Assembly: GCA_012520995.1 (NCBI GenBank) | Contig: JAAYNI010000013.1 | Span: 55,493 to 119,492, forward strand | Source: Candidatus Rifleibacteriota bacterium | Lineage (GTDB): Bacteria > Muiribacteriota > Ozemobacteria > Ozemobacterales > Ozemobacteraceae | Length of the DNA stretch: 64,000 nucleotides | Direction: 5' to 3' | Shown here: positions 46,255 through 55,804 of the stretch, one piece after another | How positions within the stretch are numbered: the first letter of the stretch is position 1 | How the letters are laid out: each line of letters begins with the position of its first letter | Made by a program: the position numbers and the translations under genes | Notes under the pieces: generated by a model | The model's input: the letters and a program-made list of their open reading frames with translations, nothing else | Database searches by the model: none | What the model was told of the DNA's origin: nothing

Positions 46255-46551
46255 TCATGTGGTGAACTTGTCGTGTGCTTCTTCATCTTGGTAGGCTGAG
46301 ATTATTTCATTTTTAATGGCTGTCTCAAGAGAAGCGTTCAAAGGTGCTATTATTTCTTCCCATGTGCCGTCAGGCAAGAGTTTGGAAGGCATGCCGACTG
46401 AAAAACGGCCGTATCCTTGGTATTGGGTGCCTTTGTCGAAAAGAGTAAAGTTTTTGACAAGCAAAACTTCGTCGAAAATTACATCAACTAATGCACAAAG
46501 TTTGTTTTTAGGGGAAGATATGCGTTTGATTTTAAGACCGGTAATACGCAT
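46255..46551 (-). CDS. spoVG: SpoVG-family regulator
   Basis: The 98-residue protein has the SpoVG layout: ITGLKIKRI at the start, a central beta region, then GMPSKLLPDGTWEEIIAPLN and a C-terminal helix ending ISAYQ. SpoVG proteins bind nucleic acids and affect septation and envelope regulation in non-sporulating bacteria as well. The call is strengthened by order: spoVG, glmU and prs are in the same order as in Bacillus, here with tRNA-Gln between. The stop of the outer-membrane gene is three bases upstream. Confidence 0.85.
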   Translation of the reverse strand: MRITGLKIKRISSPKNKLCALVDVIFDEVLLVKNFTLFDKGTQYQGYGRFSVGMPSKLLPDGTWEEIIAPLNASLETAIKNEIISAYQDEEAHDKFTT

Positions 46552-46554
46552 TAT

Positions 46555-47343
46555 TCAGAATTTTAAAATGAATTCTGTTTTGACCTCATTGTCTTTGAAC
46601 TCTGTTTTGCCTGTTTTGGTATCTCTGAGCAAGTCGCCGCTATAACTGGCCTTGATTTCAGTGTTTTCAGAGGTTTTGACTATACCTGCGACTCCAACTT
46701 TTTCTTCAACATTGAAAGAGTCTACAGAACCTTTTTTATAAGCCACCTTGCCGCTAAATTCAGGTTTGAAGTTGTAGACTGCTTCAATGGTGTAAGTAGT
46801 GTTCAAAGAAACTATTGAATCTAAATTGGCCGTATTGTTCTCTGTTAAAGAATTTGCAGAAAGAGAATGTCTGGCGGCAGGCATTACAGGCATAAATGAA
46901 GTTCTTATACTTGATGCCAGCTGCGTTCTGGTGTACTGATTGAAAGAGCCGTAAAACTCAAATTTTCCGTTTCTTCCAGCTACTTGGAAAGAAGAAAGAG
47001 ATGAGTCGGAGAAGCTGTTCATTGAAGTTGGGAAAGAAGAGTCAAAAGTGATAACCGTTTCCGCTTCTTCTGGAGGTACAGTTATGAAGGGATCGGGAGA
47101 AGGAATAATTTGTGTAGCTTCAAGAGGTATTGTCAAATCAGCTATTGCATTAATGTTTTTAGTGGCGGATTTTTCTTGTTTTTGAAGATCCAAGTCTAGA
47201 GAATGAAGCTTTTTTTCGTGCAACAAATAGCTGGTATTGTTCTCTTCGGAGAGCTTAAACCGCAAGTCTTCAGATGCGAAAAGCTGCCCGGCTGAGACAA
47301 TTACAGCCAAAGCTATAATAATAATAGAAAATTTGGATCTCAT
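46555..47343 (-). CDS. Predicted outer-membrane or periplasmic beta-rich protein
   Basis: The start is the ATG at 47343 behind AAGGAAGG; an upstream in-frame start at 47388 would displace the signal peptide. The product of about 262 residues has a signal peptide (cleavage near LFAS). A low-complexity Pro/Ser region lies in the middle. The last 130 residues alternate polar and hydrophobic residues as in a barrel (TYTIEAVYNFKPEFSGKVAY) and end in FILKF. The terminal Phe supports outer-membrane insertion. No family is recognised. Confidence 0.7.
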   Translation of the reverse strand: MRSKFSIIIIALAVIVSAGQLFASEDLRFKLSEENNTSYLLHEKKLHSLDLDLQKQEKSATKNINAIADLTIPLEATQIIPSPDPFITVPPEEAETVITFDSSFPTSMNSFSDSSLSSFQVAGRNGKFEFYGSFNQYTRTQLASSIRTSFMPVMPAARHSLSANSLTENNTANLDSIVSLNTTYTIEAVYNFKPEFSGKVAYKKGSVDSFNVEEKVGVAGIVKTSENTEIKASYSGDLLRDTKTGKTEFKDNEVKTEFILKF

Positions 47344-47403
47344 GTTGCCTTCCTTAATGTGTATATAATATACCCTTGAGATCGGCAATTTTCAAGCCTA
47401 AAC

Positions 47404-48183
47404 TTAGCAAAAAATGTATTTTTTTGACATGCTTTCAACTTTTTTGGATTCGTCTTCTGTAAATGGCTCTGAAAAAAGATTTAAAAGTAATTCTTCTCCG
47501 AAAGCTTGCGCAATATTTTGTGGCACATTTATTATTTCTTCGGCTGATAAAAATTCATTTAAAGATGTCATGGGAATATCTTCACATTCGCTCTGTGGAT
47601 TTATAAAAATATTTGGAGGCAAAGGTGTTGATTTTAAAGGTATTGCACCGTGAATAAATAGAGTTTTTCCGCTGTACAGGGCTGCTGCTCCTATTAGTTT
47701 TTTTCCTTTTGCAAAAATAGAGTGTCCAGCTGCTTCGGTATAGCAATGTATATGACTTCTGTCAGGTTTGTCTGTTCTGTCTGCAAAATATACGGGTATT
47801 CCGCTTAACTGTAGACCTTTCAGGAGAGGAGTCATGGCAAATTTGAACATTTCAAGAAAGGTTATGGAAGATTCCGGCTTGATTTTTTCTAATATGAACT
47901 CTCTCGTCATACCTATAGAGAAGGTGTACTCTTTGTCATGAAGAAGCATTTTGCCTCCGGACTTGCGTTTGACGGCTGAAAAACCTGCCGCTTTTACTTT
48001 TTCTGGCAGTATTATTTCTTCCGGTTTTTGATTATGTCCGAATGAGAGAGTCGGCTTTTGCCATTTATAAAATCTTAAGGAGACAAAGTCTCTTTTTTCT
48101 GCAACTTTATTGAGCAGAAGTTCATCGGCAGCCATATTGAAGGCTCCTGAAAATGTTTCGGTTTCTATGAGTCTTATTCTCAA
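47404..48183 (-). CDS. Lipoate-protein ligase A family protein
   Basis: The 259-residue protein is of the LplA/LipM fold. It has the substrate motif KRKSGGKMLLHD (residues 72-83, matching RRxSGGGxVxH) and the catalytic Lys in KKLIGAAALY (Lys162). FIHGAIPL follows. It transfers lipoate or octanoate to carrier proteins; ligase and transferase roles cannot be told apart from sequence. It is the first gene of a minus-strand group with the barrel protein and spoVG, 15 bases upstream of the former. Confidence 0.85.
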   Translation of the reverse strand: MRIRLIETETFSGAFNMAADELLLNKVAEKRDFVSLRFYKWQKPTLSFGHNQKPEEIILPEKVKAAGFSAVKRKSGGKMLLHDKEYTFSIGMTREFILEKIKPESSITFLEMFKFAMTPLLKGLQLSGIPVYFADRTDKPDRSHIHCYTEAAGHSIFAKGKKLIGAAALYSGKTLFIHGAIPLKSTPLPPNIFINPQSECEDIPMTSLNEFLSAEEIINVPQNIAQAFGEELLLNLFSEPFTEDESKKVESMSKKYIFC

Positions 48184-48776
48184 ATCTTAAATTCCTTTTT
48201 TATCAGCGAGAAGAGCAACGACATTTCCAAACTGCGAAATACACGAAAAAAACAAAAACTTTTTAAACCACAGAATACACTGAAAAGGACAAAATATTTT
48301 TCATCCGCAGATTGTCTCAGATATCGAAGGCTATGCTAAAAATTATATCCTATAATTTTTGACCACGTCTCAGTTCAAACGATCTATTTTTCAAATAACT
48401 TTGCTAAATATCTCTTTTAAACTGAGAGTTTGCAAAAACAGATATCCTTTTTGCATTGCCTTGCCTTCTTAAAGCATAGAGAATATAGGCTATTTTTTAA
48501 GGGGATCTCAAAGCAGTTGTCGGCTGTCATATTGACTCTAAACATTCAACTCGCCATCCGCCACCCGACCCGTCACTCACCGCTCGCCACTCTAGTGCTT
48601 TGTTTTGTCTAAATGTTTACTATAGGGTACATTTATTTTAGGCTTTGCTTCTCTGTTTTTCAAATCTTAAAGCTTCAACTATTTAATAGGATCTTAAAGC
48701 AGTTGTTGGGTGTAATGCTGAGTTGAAAAGTATTTCACTACCCTCTACGCCCTACTCCCTCTAGTGGTTTGTTATA
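48184..48776. repeat. Long spacer with two tandem palindromic-repeat copies
   Basis: No gene is visible in nearly 600 bases. At 48233-48280 is GCGAAATACACGAAAAAA and then AAACCACAGAATACAC, the pair also seen at 3748-3801. One copy of the repeat core (CAAAGCAGTTGTCGGCTGTCAT) and CT-rich blocks lies at about 48505-48595, ending CTAGTGCTTTGTTTTGTC. A second (TTAAAGCAGTTGTTGGGTGT) lies at about 48692-48772, ending CTCTAGTGGTTTG. The two copies are in the same orientation about 185 bases apart. Confidence 0.7.
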
Positions 48777-48816
48777 AAAAAGCCCCGCGGCTTTTAAGAG
48801 CTTTGCGGGGCTTTGA
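48777..48816 (-). terminator. Strong rho-independent terminator
   Basis: AAAGCCCCGC at 48779-48788 pairs perfectly with GCGGGGCTTT at 48805-48814. On the minus strand a T-rich run follows. It ends the transcript of the lipoprotein gene that stops at 48843. Confidence 0.9.
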
Positions 48817-48842
48817 AAAACAATTGCGTGTTTGATATCTGA

Positions 48843-50474
48843 TTACTTCTTTGGAGTGGCGATGCAATTGATCAGCAAGCCGTCAGAGGTTTTGACTGCT
48901 GCCAACATCTTAACAGAATAGTCAGGGTGTTCGAAAGTGATATCTTCTATGTTGTTTTCTTCAATATCGTCCCATTTAAAGCCGTTAGGAATGTTGTGCA
49001 ATTCAGCTGTGCCTGTATTGTCGGTGAATGTACTGTAAGACCATACGGGAATGTCGTTCTTGAAGATGTTTGCTGTGATTTTTACACCATGAAGCGGCTC
49101 TATTTTAATAGTCGGTTCTGCGATAGCTGCCTTGTAAAGATCTTGCAAAAGCTTGGCTGCTTCTTCTTTGACTTTGCGAGCATCTTCTTCCGGGATAAAG
49201 TCGTCGCAAATAAGGTTTATGAACTCTTCATTTAGTGTGGAAGAGTCGCCGTAAATGCCGACATATTCTTTTCCGTTCCATTCGATTGTGTTCCAATTAG
49301 CGAAGGTGTCTACTATGAAATAGACAGGGTCAAAGAGGTCATCAGGTATTGTCAGTTCGTCATCATCAAACATGTCAGAGTCGAGTCTGTGCTTGTTTGC
49401 TTCGGCGAAATCTTTGACTTTTTTAATAAGAAGCACCTGATTCTCCGGTTCAAAATTAACTACTACCTTTATGGTGCCTTGCAAGTCAGCTAAGGGTATA
49501 GGTTCTGCAAGACAGTACCATGAAAAATCTGTGATTCCTTCATACATATAGCACTGGTCTTCTTCATTCCATAAGGCCTCGCCGACATAGTCCCAATCAT
49601 CGTCATCAAAGTGCAAGAGAGGAATAGAGGTTCCCTTGTTCTCAATTTTAATTTTAATAGTGGGTTTTGCAGAGGTGTTTTCCCAGTCGTCTTCCAGACC
49701 GTCAGGCATGTTCACGTATATGAAAGCGTAAGGTTCGAAAGGCGTGCCGTTTGGGGAGGCGGGAAGATTATTTCCTGCAAATTCTCCCGGGAAATAAGAC
49801 AAAATTTCAGATGACTTGGCTTGAGCTGCTTTAAGAGAGAAAAGTGTTGCGGTTACGCGTGAGTTTGCAGCCAATGGGTCACCATCGTCTTGGATAATAG
49901 TGCCGGCAGGGAAGGTGATTTCAAAGCCATGTTCGCTTATAGAGCCTACAGTTTGTGATACAGCTTTGTTGGTTAGGAGAGTTGATGCGTCTTTGCTTGC
50001 GCTGACTGCGCCTGTGAGGGCTGTCGGACCGTCGGTTGTGGGTACTGGAAGCAAAGTTATATCAAGTTTTGTTTCGTCTGCATTGGAAAAAACATCTTTG
50101 TATGTTTTATTAAAAGGCACAAATTTTCCGGTCTTAGACTCGCAGGAAATTTTGAGATCTGCGTAGTTGCCGGTTACATTTGCTCTTATGTTTGCAGGAG
50201 CAGCCTTGAAGTCGATTATGTAAGTGCCGTCAGCATTTTTTGTCGCATAACCTTGTTTGGCTCCGAAAGCATATTTGACTTCCATATCCGCAAGAAGTGC
50301 TGTATCGCCACCCTTAGGCAGTATGCTGAGCTTTATGCTGGTTTGAGCTTCGGTTGATACCGGTTTTGTCGGGGTGTAGTTGGTTGATTTTTTGCTGCTG
50401 CCCCCGCCTCCGCCGCATGCTGTGAGTAAAAGCGCTGCAAATAAAGCGGCTGAAATTGCAAAAATTCTTTTCAT
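48843..50474 (-). CDS. Large lipoprotein of unknown function
   Basis: The 543-residue protein has a clear lipobox (LLTAC, Cys near residue 20) followed by GGGGGSSKKSTNY. The mature part includes a beta domain with FEITFPAGTIIQDDGDP, then SRVTATLFSL, reminiscent of ZU5-like or Ig-like surface domains. Later acidic segments carry PLLHFDDDDWDYVGEALW. No catalytic motif is seen. It has its own promoter and terminator, so it forms a single-gene unit. GGAGG stands before the ATG. Confidence 0.8.
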   Translation of the reverse strand: MKRIFAISAALFAALLLTACGGGGGSSKKSTNYTPTKPVSTEAQTSIKLSILPKGGDTALLADMEVKYAFGAKQGYATKNADGTYIIDFKAAPANIRANVTGNYADLKISCESKTGKFVPFNKTYKDVFSNADETKLDITLLPVPTTDGPTALTGAVSASKDASTLLTNKAVSQTVGSISEHGFEITFPAGTIIQDDGDPLAANSRVTATLFSLKAAQAKSSEILSYFPGEFAGNNLPASPNGTPFEPYAFIYVNMPDGLEDDWENTSAKPTIKIKIENKGTSIPLLHFDDDDWDYVGEALWNEEDQCYMYEGITDFSWYCLAEPIPLADLQGTIKVVVNFEPENQVLLIKKVKDFAEANKHRLDSDMFDDDELTIPDDLFDPVYFIVDTFANWNTIEWNGKEYVGIYGDSSTLNEEFINLICDDFIPEEDARKVKEEAAKLLQDLYKAAIAEPTIKIEPLHGVKITANIFKNDIPVWSYSTFTDNTGTAELHNIPNGFKWDDIEENNIEDITFEHPDYSVKMLAAVKTSDGLLINCIATPKK

Positions 50475-50528
50475 GTAATAGCCTCCTTAAGACAAAAGTG
50501 TGATTGCAATTCTTATAAATCAAGCTGC

Positions 50529-50557
50529 ATTTTAATTACGGTCTTGGAAAAAATCAA
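50529..50557 (-). promoter_or_regulatory. Promoter of the lipoprotein gene
   Basis: On the minus strand TTGATT (50552-50557) and TAAAAT (50529-50534) are separated by 17 bases. The leader of about 50 bases contains AAGGAGG before the ATG at 50474. Confidence 0.6.
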
Positions 50558-50585
50558 GCGTTTAAAGGCTCAATGTAAGCTGTTT

Positions 50586-51311
50586 TTAGGTGTTATTTTC
50601 TGTGAAAGCGAAATAAGCTGCTTCCAAATCCTGATATGATTTGGCAAGTTCTTCGACAGGAGCAAAAAACTGCAATTTTCCCTTGGCTATAATAGCCGCT
50701 TTGTTGACTGTTTTTTCAAGCAAGTCCAGAACGTGACTTGTAATAATCATAGCCGTGCCTGATTTTGATAAACGGGTCAATAAGCTTTTCAGCTCTTTAG
50801 TGCCCTTAGGATCTAAGCCGTTAAAAGGCTCGTCAAATATCAAAAGCTTGGGTTCATGTACCAAAGTTCCAGTCAAGGCTAACTTTTTTTTCATTCCGAA
50901 GCTGTAATTAATGGCGAATTCATCAGCAAAATCAGAAAGATCAAAAAATGCCAAATAATGTTCAATTAAGTCTTTAGCTTTTTTAGAAGGAACTGCAAAA
51001 ACATCACAGATAAACTGTAAATATTGCCTTCCGGTGAGATAGTCATATAAAAAAACTTCATCCGGCAAATATCCTATTTGCTTTTTTGCCGTTATAGGGT
51101 CAGAAGCCACGTCTATTCCATTTAGCATGATTTTGCCGCTCCCAGGTCTTAAGAGACCGGTTATCATTTTGAGGGTGGTGGTCTTGCCAGCGCCGTTCGG
51201 TCCGACGAAGCCCAAGGTATCGCCCGCTTCAATAGAAAAAGAGAGATTGTCTACTGCTTTCAGTTCACCGAAGTACTTAGAGACATTTTCAAGTTTTAAA
51301 ATTTCACTCAA
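50586..51311 (-). CDS. ABC transporter ATP-binding protein (ABC-2 type), no adjacent permease
   Basis: The 241-residue ATPase has Walker A GPNGAGKTT near residue 37, the signature YSFGMKKKLAL in place of LSGGQ, Walker B LLIFDEPFNGLD, and the switch His in ITSHVLD. The degenerate SFGM signature is common in ABC-2 exporters of drugs, lipids or polysaccharide. No membrane partner is encoded next to it, so the substrate is unknown. Its start overlaps the HD-domain gene as ATGA. Confidence 0.9.
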   Translation of the reverse strand: MSEILKLENVSKYFGELKAVDNLSFSIEAGDTLGFVGPNGAGKTTTLKMITGLLRPGSGKIMLNGIDVASDPITAKKQIGYLPDEVFLYDYLTGRQYLQFICDVFAVPSKKAKDLIEHYLAFFDLSDFADEFAINYSFGMKKKLALTGTLVHEPKLLIFDEPFNGLDPKGTKELKSLLTRLSKSGTAMIITSHVLDLLEKTVNKAAIIAKGKLQFFAPVEELAKSYQDLEAAYFAFTENNT

Positions 51312-51907
51312 AGTCCAGCCTCTTTTCTGCCTGCTAATCTGTCAGCTCTCTCATTGCGGAGTTTGTTCGCGTAATTATAAAGGGGCTCAAAGGGCTTCAA
51401 AGCCTCGAAAGTAGATGAGTTGTTCCAGAAATCCAAAAGAGAAGCTGTTCCTGCCTTTTCATATTCGGCGGCTGTAATAAGCATATCCAATTTATCAACG
51501 GCCTTTACGAACTTGGCTTCCGGAGTTTCTTCTGCTTGAAACTCGGCAAAGAGATTTCTCATTTCATCACGCAAGTCAGGCTCAATATCGGCTGTTATGT
51601 CTGCAAAAGCCGCATTTTCCATCTGGGATTTTTCCGAAAAATATTTTAAGGCTACATAGGGAATATCGCCTATAAAGGCTTCTGATATGTCATGTACAAT
51701 GGCCATTTTCAATACTTTGTCTGAATCAAGCGGCGGATTTTTTATTTCCCGTGACAAAACCCATGCCAAGCAAGCTGTGCCAAATGAATGTTCAGCCAAG
51801 CTTTCGCCGTTTCTTATTCCTCTAAGGATCCAGCCTGTCCGTTTCAATTTTTTTAAAAGAGATACTGCCTGAAAGATTGTTTGCATGTGCGAAAGTGAGT
51901 GTTGCAT
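51308..51907 (-). CDS. HD-domain hydrolase (YfbR/HDDC2-like nucleotidase)
   Basis: The 199-residue protein has LAEHSFGTACLAWVL, then AIVHDISEAFIGDIP, and a late KAVDKLDML. Together these give the H...HD...D ligands of HD phosphohydrolases in the HDDC2/YfbR subgroup, which removes phosphate from deoxynucleoside monophosphates. The metal-ligand pattern is complete. A GTG/ATG-type start and the ATGA overlap couple it to the ABC gene. The nucleotidase function is inferred from the family. Confidence 0.85.
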   Translation of the reverse strand: MQHSLSHMQTIFQAVSLLKKLKRTGWILRGIRNGESLAEHSFGTACLAWVLSREIKNPPLDSDKVLKMAIVHDISEAFIGDIPYVALKYFSEKSQMENAAFADITADIEPDLRDEMRNLFAEFQAEETPEAKFVKAVDKLDMLITAAEYEKAGTASLLDFWNNSSTFEALKPFEPLYNYANKLRNERADRLAGRKEAGL

Positions 51908-51952
51908 ATCTTGCTCCGATAAATGCTTTGATTTTCCTAATTATAGCAACCT

Positions 51953-51991
51953 AAAAAAACATTGCAAGCCTTGGATTTAAGGCTTGCAATG
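51953..51991 (-). terminator. Terminator of ftsH
   Basis: On the minus strand CATTGCAAGCCTT pairs perfectly with AAGGCTTGCAATG (51960-51991, loop of six), followed by seven T at 51953-51959. It is one of the strongest terminators in the window. Confidence 0.92.
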
Positions 51992-52026
51992 TGTCTAAGT
52001 GATTGTGCTTTGGATTTTCTTCGCTG

Positions 52027-54045
52027 TCAGGCTTCTTCCGGGGAATCAGAGTCGTCAGAAGATTCTTTGTTCTTATCGTCAGACTCTTTTTCAAGAGGTG
52101 TTAATTTGAAAGCCAGGTCTATTACATCTGCTTTTGGTTTTTCTTCGCCTAAAACCATCGGCGGAAGTTCTTCGCCTTTCATAATTTTCGCAAATTCTTC
52201 AGCGTTTATGGTTTCTCGTTCCAAGAGATACTGAGAGCCGCGTTCAAGTATGTCACGCTTGTCAGTGAGGATTTCTTTGGCCTTTTCGCAACCCCAGTCA
52301 ATCAGCTTTTTGACTTCTCTGTCGATTGCTTTTGCGGTTTCGTCGGAGATATCGTTTCTTGTGGCGAAGTCTCTTCCGAGGAATATAGGCTGATTTGTAT
52401 CGGCCAAGTGCATGGGACCGATTTCATCGCTCATTCCGAGTTCGCATACCATTTTCCTGGCTATTTTCGTAGCTCTTTCTATGTCATTTGAAGCTCCGGA
52501 AGTCATTTCGTTGAACACCAGACGTTCAGCCATTCTGCCTGCTAAAAGCACGCAGATTTGATTTTTCAGGTATTCTCTTGATGCTGAGAGTCTGTCTTCT
52601 TCTGGGAGCTGCATAGTCAGACCGAGAGCCATGCCGCGCGGAATAATTGTAATCTTATGTACAGGATCCATTTCAGGCAATGATGCGGCGACAATGGCGT
52701 GTCCCATTTCGTGATAAGCTGTATTGGTTTTTTCCTTTTCAGAGATAATACGGCTTTTTCTTTCTGTGCCGGCTATGATCTTGTCGATGGATTCTTCAAA
52801 GTCTTTCATGACTATGACTTTGCTTCCTCTGCGAGCTGCCAATATAGCTGCTTCGTTTGTAAGGTTGGCCAAGTCGGCGCCTACAAAACCTGGAGTTCTT
52901 CTGGCTATGATGCCTAGTTCAACGTCATCTGCTATAGGTTTTTCTCTGACGTGGATTTGAAGTATTTCTTCTCTTCCTCTTATGTCGGGCTGGTCTACCA
53001 CTATTCTTCTGTCAAAGCGCCCAGGTCTGAGAAGAGCAGGGTCAAGAACGTCAGGTCGGTTAGTTGCGGCTATAAGAATCAGACCTTTAGTATTGTCGAA
53101 ACCGTCCATTTCTACTAGAAGCTGGTTCAAGGTTTGTTCACGTTCATCATGACCGCCGCCGAGACCCGCGCCTCTTTGGCGTCCAACTGCGTCTATTTCG
53201 TCCATGAAAATAATACAGGGAGCGTTGTTTCGCGCTTTTTCAAAGAGGTCTCTTACTCTGGAGGCGCCAACGCCGACGAACATTTCAACGAACTCGGAAC
53301 CGCTTATGTTGAAGAAAGGTACATTTGCTTCGCCTGCAACAGCTCTTGCCAATAGTGTTTTTCCTGTTCCCGGAGGGCCATAGAGCAAGACGCCTCTGGG
53401 TATTTTAGCGCCAAGATTTGTGAACTTTTTGGGTTCTTTTAGGAATTCAACGACTTCGCAGAGATCTTCTTTTGCTTCTATAACACCTGCGACATCTTTG
53501 AAGGTTATTTTTTTGTCGGCCGGATCCACCATGCGCACTCTGCTTTTTCCAAATGCCAGAGGGTTGGTTCCTCCGCCCTGTACGCTTTTGATTACGAAAA
53601 ACCAGATGGCTATTATAACAAGGAAAGGCACCCAGTTAACTAAAATTGTCAAAAGCCAACCTGTTTGGGCAGGAGATTCTGCTTCTATTATCAGGTTCGT
53701 AGTGTTTCGCAAAATATTCATTAGGCCCGGATCATCGGGTATTATGACTTTAAAGGGTTTGAACTCTGTGTCGCCGCGGGGTATGATGCTATCCGGTTTT
53801 TTTTCGGAAGGATCTCTGAGCTCGCTCATATCCCCTGTTATTTCTTTGTCGCCAATTTTTACGCGATGAATGGTCTTGCCTGGAATTTCGCCGTTCAGAA
53901 TCTTTATAAATTCAGAATATTTTAAAACTTTGCCTTTGTCATTGACGCCAGCTTTTCCGAATAGGCCAAAAAACATTATTATAATTATGGCTATAAGCGC
54001 AAGCCTCTTCATTCTGTTAGGTGGTTCGTTTCTTTTCATATTCAT
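52027..54045 (-). CDS. ftsH: ATP-dependent zinc metalloprotease FtsH
   Basis: This membrane-bound AAA+ protease degrades unstable membrane and cytosolic proteins. The 672-residue protein has transmembrane helices near residues 12-28 and 130-150, enclosing a periplasmic domain. Walker A GPPGTGKT is near 219, Walker [16 protein letters not shown] follows, and the second region of homology ends in RPGRFDR. The zinc site HEMGH is near 443. The acidic C-terminal tail is usual. ATG codons at 54045 and 54039 are both possible starts. Confidence 0.97.
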   Translation of the reverse strand: MNMKRNEPPNRMKRLALIAIIIIMFFGLFGKAGVNDKGKVLKYSEFIKILNGEIPGKTIHRVKIGDKEITGDMSELRDPSEKKPDSIIPRGDTEFKPFKVIIPDDPGLMNILRNTTNLIIEAESPAQTGWLLTILVNWVPFLVIIAIWFFVIKSVQGGGTNPLAFGKSRVRMVDPADKKITFKDVAGVIEAKEDLCEVVEFLKEPKKFTNLGAKIPRGVLLYGPPGTGKTLLARAVAGEANVPFFNISGSEFVEMFVGVGASRVRDLFEKARNNAPCIIFMDEIDAVGRQRGAGLGGGHDEREQTLNQLLVEMDGFDNTKGLILIAATNRPDVLDPALLRPGRFDRRIVVDQPDIRGREEILQIHVREKPIADDVELGIIARRTPGFVGADLANLTNEAAILAARRGSKVIVMKDFEESIDKIIAGTERKSRIISEKEKTNTAYHEMGHAIVAASLPEMDPVHKITIIPRGMALGLTMQLPEEDRLSASREYLKNQICVLLAGRMAERLVFNEMTSGASNDIERATKIARKMVCELGMSDEIGPMHLADTNQPIFLGRDFATRNDISDETAKAIDREVKKLIDWGCEKAKEILTDKRDILERGSQYLLERETINAEEFAKIMKGEELPPMVLGEEKPKADVIDLAFKLTPLEKESDDKNKESSDDSDSPEEA

Positions 54046-54161
54046 GATTGTTAGGTTAATCCAGCTTTATAATAAATTAGCTATCTGTGAAGTTTGACAA
54101 GCTAGGTGAGATGTTATCATAAGGGGAAAGGGTTGGCAAGAAAAGTTAACTAAGGCTATTT

Positions 54162-55256
54162 CTAGCGTTTTTTCTGCCAAGCTCTGTCAGATTCCAGAGT
54201 TTTGAATTTGTCCTTTAAGCGAGCCAAATAGGATGACTCTTTTTCATTTTTTGGTGTGAATGTTTCTAAGGCTTCCAGTCCGGCATCGCCCATTTTTAAT
54301 ATTTCTTTTGATATGTCTTCAAAATCTCTGTCGTTTTCTAATAGTTGCAGCCAGAATTTAATAGACTCAGGTTCTTTATGCAGAAAAAGAGCTTTTTTGG
54401 CATTTCTTGCGACATCCTGGTTTTTATCGTGCAGCATAGAAGCTAATACCTTGGCTTTGTCTTCGGTTTGTATCCTGCTTAAAGCGTATATGGCCGAAGC
54501 TCTCATAGCGGGGTCACGGTCAGTAAGCATTAAACGCAATTTGTCTAGCATACGGCGTTTTTCGTCGGAACCCCATAGCGCGGTTATGATGTTAGCCTGA
54601 ATGCGGTTATTATTGTCTTTTGCGAAAAGTTCCAAAAGTATTTCGCTCAGGTTGGGCGGTTTGACTAAAACCATTGCTTCTATGGCATTGGCTCTGACAC
54701 GATCATCTTTGTCATACAGAGCTTTGGTAAGAAAGTTTAAAATGTTGTCGCTTGGCAAAGCTAGCATACTGGCGGCTTTAACTATTGTGGCTTTTATTTT
54801 GGGGTGAGTATTGTCTTTATAGTTGGCTATAAGAGCATAAAGTCCTGTCGGATCGCCTAACTTTCCGACCGTATCTATAGCCAAGGTTGCCAAATCCAAG
54901 TTGGGGCTGGTCATAAGGTTTATGATGTGAGAGCTGCCTGCCGAGTCTTCCAATTCCCTGATCTTTAAGAGGGCTTCATAGACTTCATTTTCATTTGAAG
55001 AAGAGCACTTTTCAAAGAGTTTGTCTATTTCTTCCGGAGTTTGAGGAAGGTCTGCGTCTATGCGCCAGACCCTGATTTCACTGATTGTGGGTATGCGTAT
55101 CCATGAAGCGCTTGTGCTTTTCATGTACGCATTGAACATAGCGGTACCTTGAATTTGCGCCTCAGCTCTGTTTCTGGCTTCAACGGAATATTCTATTTTA
55201 TAACGCTGCTTGGACTTGGATTCTATGTAGGGTATTATAACTCTGTATTTATTCAC
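54162..55256 (-). CDS. HEAT-repeat protein
   Basis: The 364-residue protein starts with a short beta domain of about 70 residues (YRVIIPYIES, then YKIEYSVEARNRAEAQIQG). After a linker come at least six HEAT/PBS-type helical repeats, such as DKDDRVRANAIEAMVLV and DRDPAMRASAIYALSRI. Such repeats bind other proteins. There is no signal peptide, so it is cytosolic. It lies between the 158-residue exported protein and ftsH on the same strand. No specific role can be given. Confidence 0.88.
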   Translation of the reverse strand: MNKYRVIIPYIESKSKQRYKIEYSVEARNRAEAQIQGTAMFNAYMKSTSASWIRIPTISEIRVWRIDADLPQTPEEIDKLFEKCSSSNENEVYEALLKIRELEDSAGSSHIINLMTSPNLDLATLAIDTVGKLGDPTGLYALIANYKDNTHPKIKATIVKAASMLALPSDNILNFLTKALYDKDDRVRANAIEAMVLVKPPNLSEILLELFAKDNNNRIQANIITALWGSDEKRRMLDKLRLMLTDRDPAMRASAIYALSRIQTEDKAKVLASMLHDKNQDVARNAKKALFLHKEPESIKFWLQLLENDRDFEDISKEILKMGDAGLEALETFTPKNEKESSYLARLKDKFKTLESDRAWQKKR

Positions 55257-55327
55257 TTTTATTACCTTGTTAATATAATTCTAGCAGATACTGCTGAAAT
55301 TAACAAATCTCAGAATTATTTTCTGTG

Positions 55328-55804
55328 CTAAGGCTGCTTTATTGAAGGGGATTCTTCAGGATCGGAGAGCTGATTTGTGGGGCTTTGTTTTTTGTCTGCA
55401 TCGGAAGATTTTGTTTGTACATAGGTGTTGTCGGAAAGAGGTTCGAGATTGTACATTTTTAAAAAGTCCTCCTCCGTGAAAGATTCTGCTTTTAAAAGTT
55501 TTTCGGTTAAGCTTCCTCGGAGTTCTTGTTCTTTCATCTGTTTTTCAAGAGCTTTGTCGGCTTGGATTTTTTGATTTTTGATAGTTTTTAGTATCTTTTG
55601 TGATTTGGAGTCTTTTCTGATCAGAATTTTTTTAGGCAGCTTTGGAATATCTGCAGAGTTCCTTCCAGATATCGTGTAGGAAGTGTTTTTTACTTTATGC
55701 GGCGAGAAATAGAGTATGTTTTCCGCTTTTGCGGAATTGCTCCTGGAAATAAGCAAAATTCCAAAGAAAGAAAAGAGTAAAGTCAGTCTTTTAAGAAATT
55801 GCAT
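55328..55804 (-). CDS. Exported hypothetical protein
   Basis: The 158-residue protein has a signal peptide (LKRLTLLFSFFGILLIS, cleavage near AKA). A basic region follows (LPKKILIRKDSKSQKIL), then a helical Lys/Glu/Gln-rich middle and a polar tail rich in Ser and Pro. Its start overlaps the end of the metallo-beta-lactamase gene by 14 bases, so it is probably cotranscribed with it. No family is recognised. Confidence 0.7.
   Translation of the reverse strand: MQFLKRLTLLFSFFGILLISRSNSAKAENILYFSPHKVKNTSYTISGRNSADIPKLPKKILIRKDSKSQKILKTIKNQKIQADKALEKQMKEQELRGSLTEKLLKAESFTEEDFLKMYNLEPLSDNTYVQTKSSDADKKQSPTNQLSDPEESPSIKQP

Noticed and set aside
48184..48776. Insertion sequence or degraded transposase in the long spacer
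   Set aside because: No frame resembling a transposase is present; only noncoding repeat copies are seen.
50586..51311. ABC ATPase as part of the LPS exporter (LptB)
   Set aside because: Its signature is SFGM rather than the LptB type, and it is far from the LptF/G gene, so the assignment cannot be supported.
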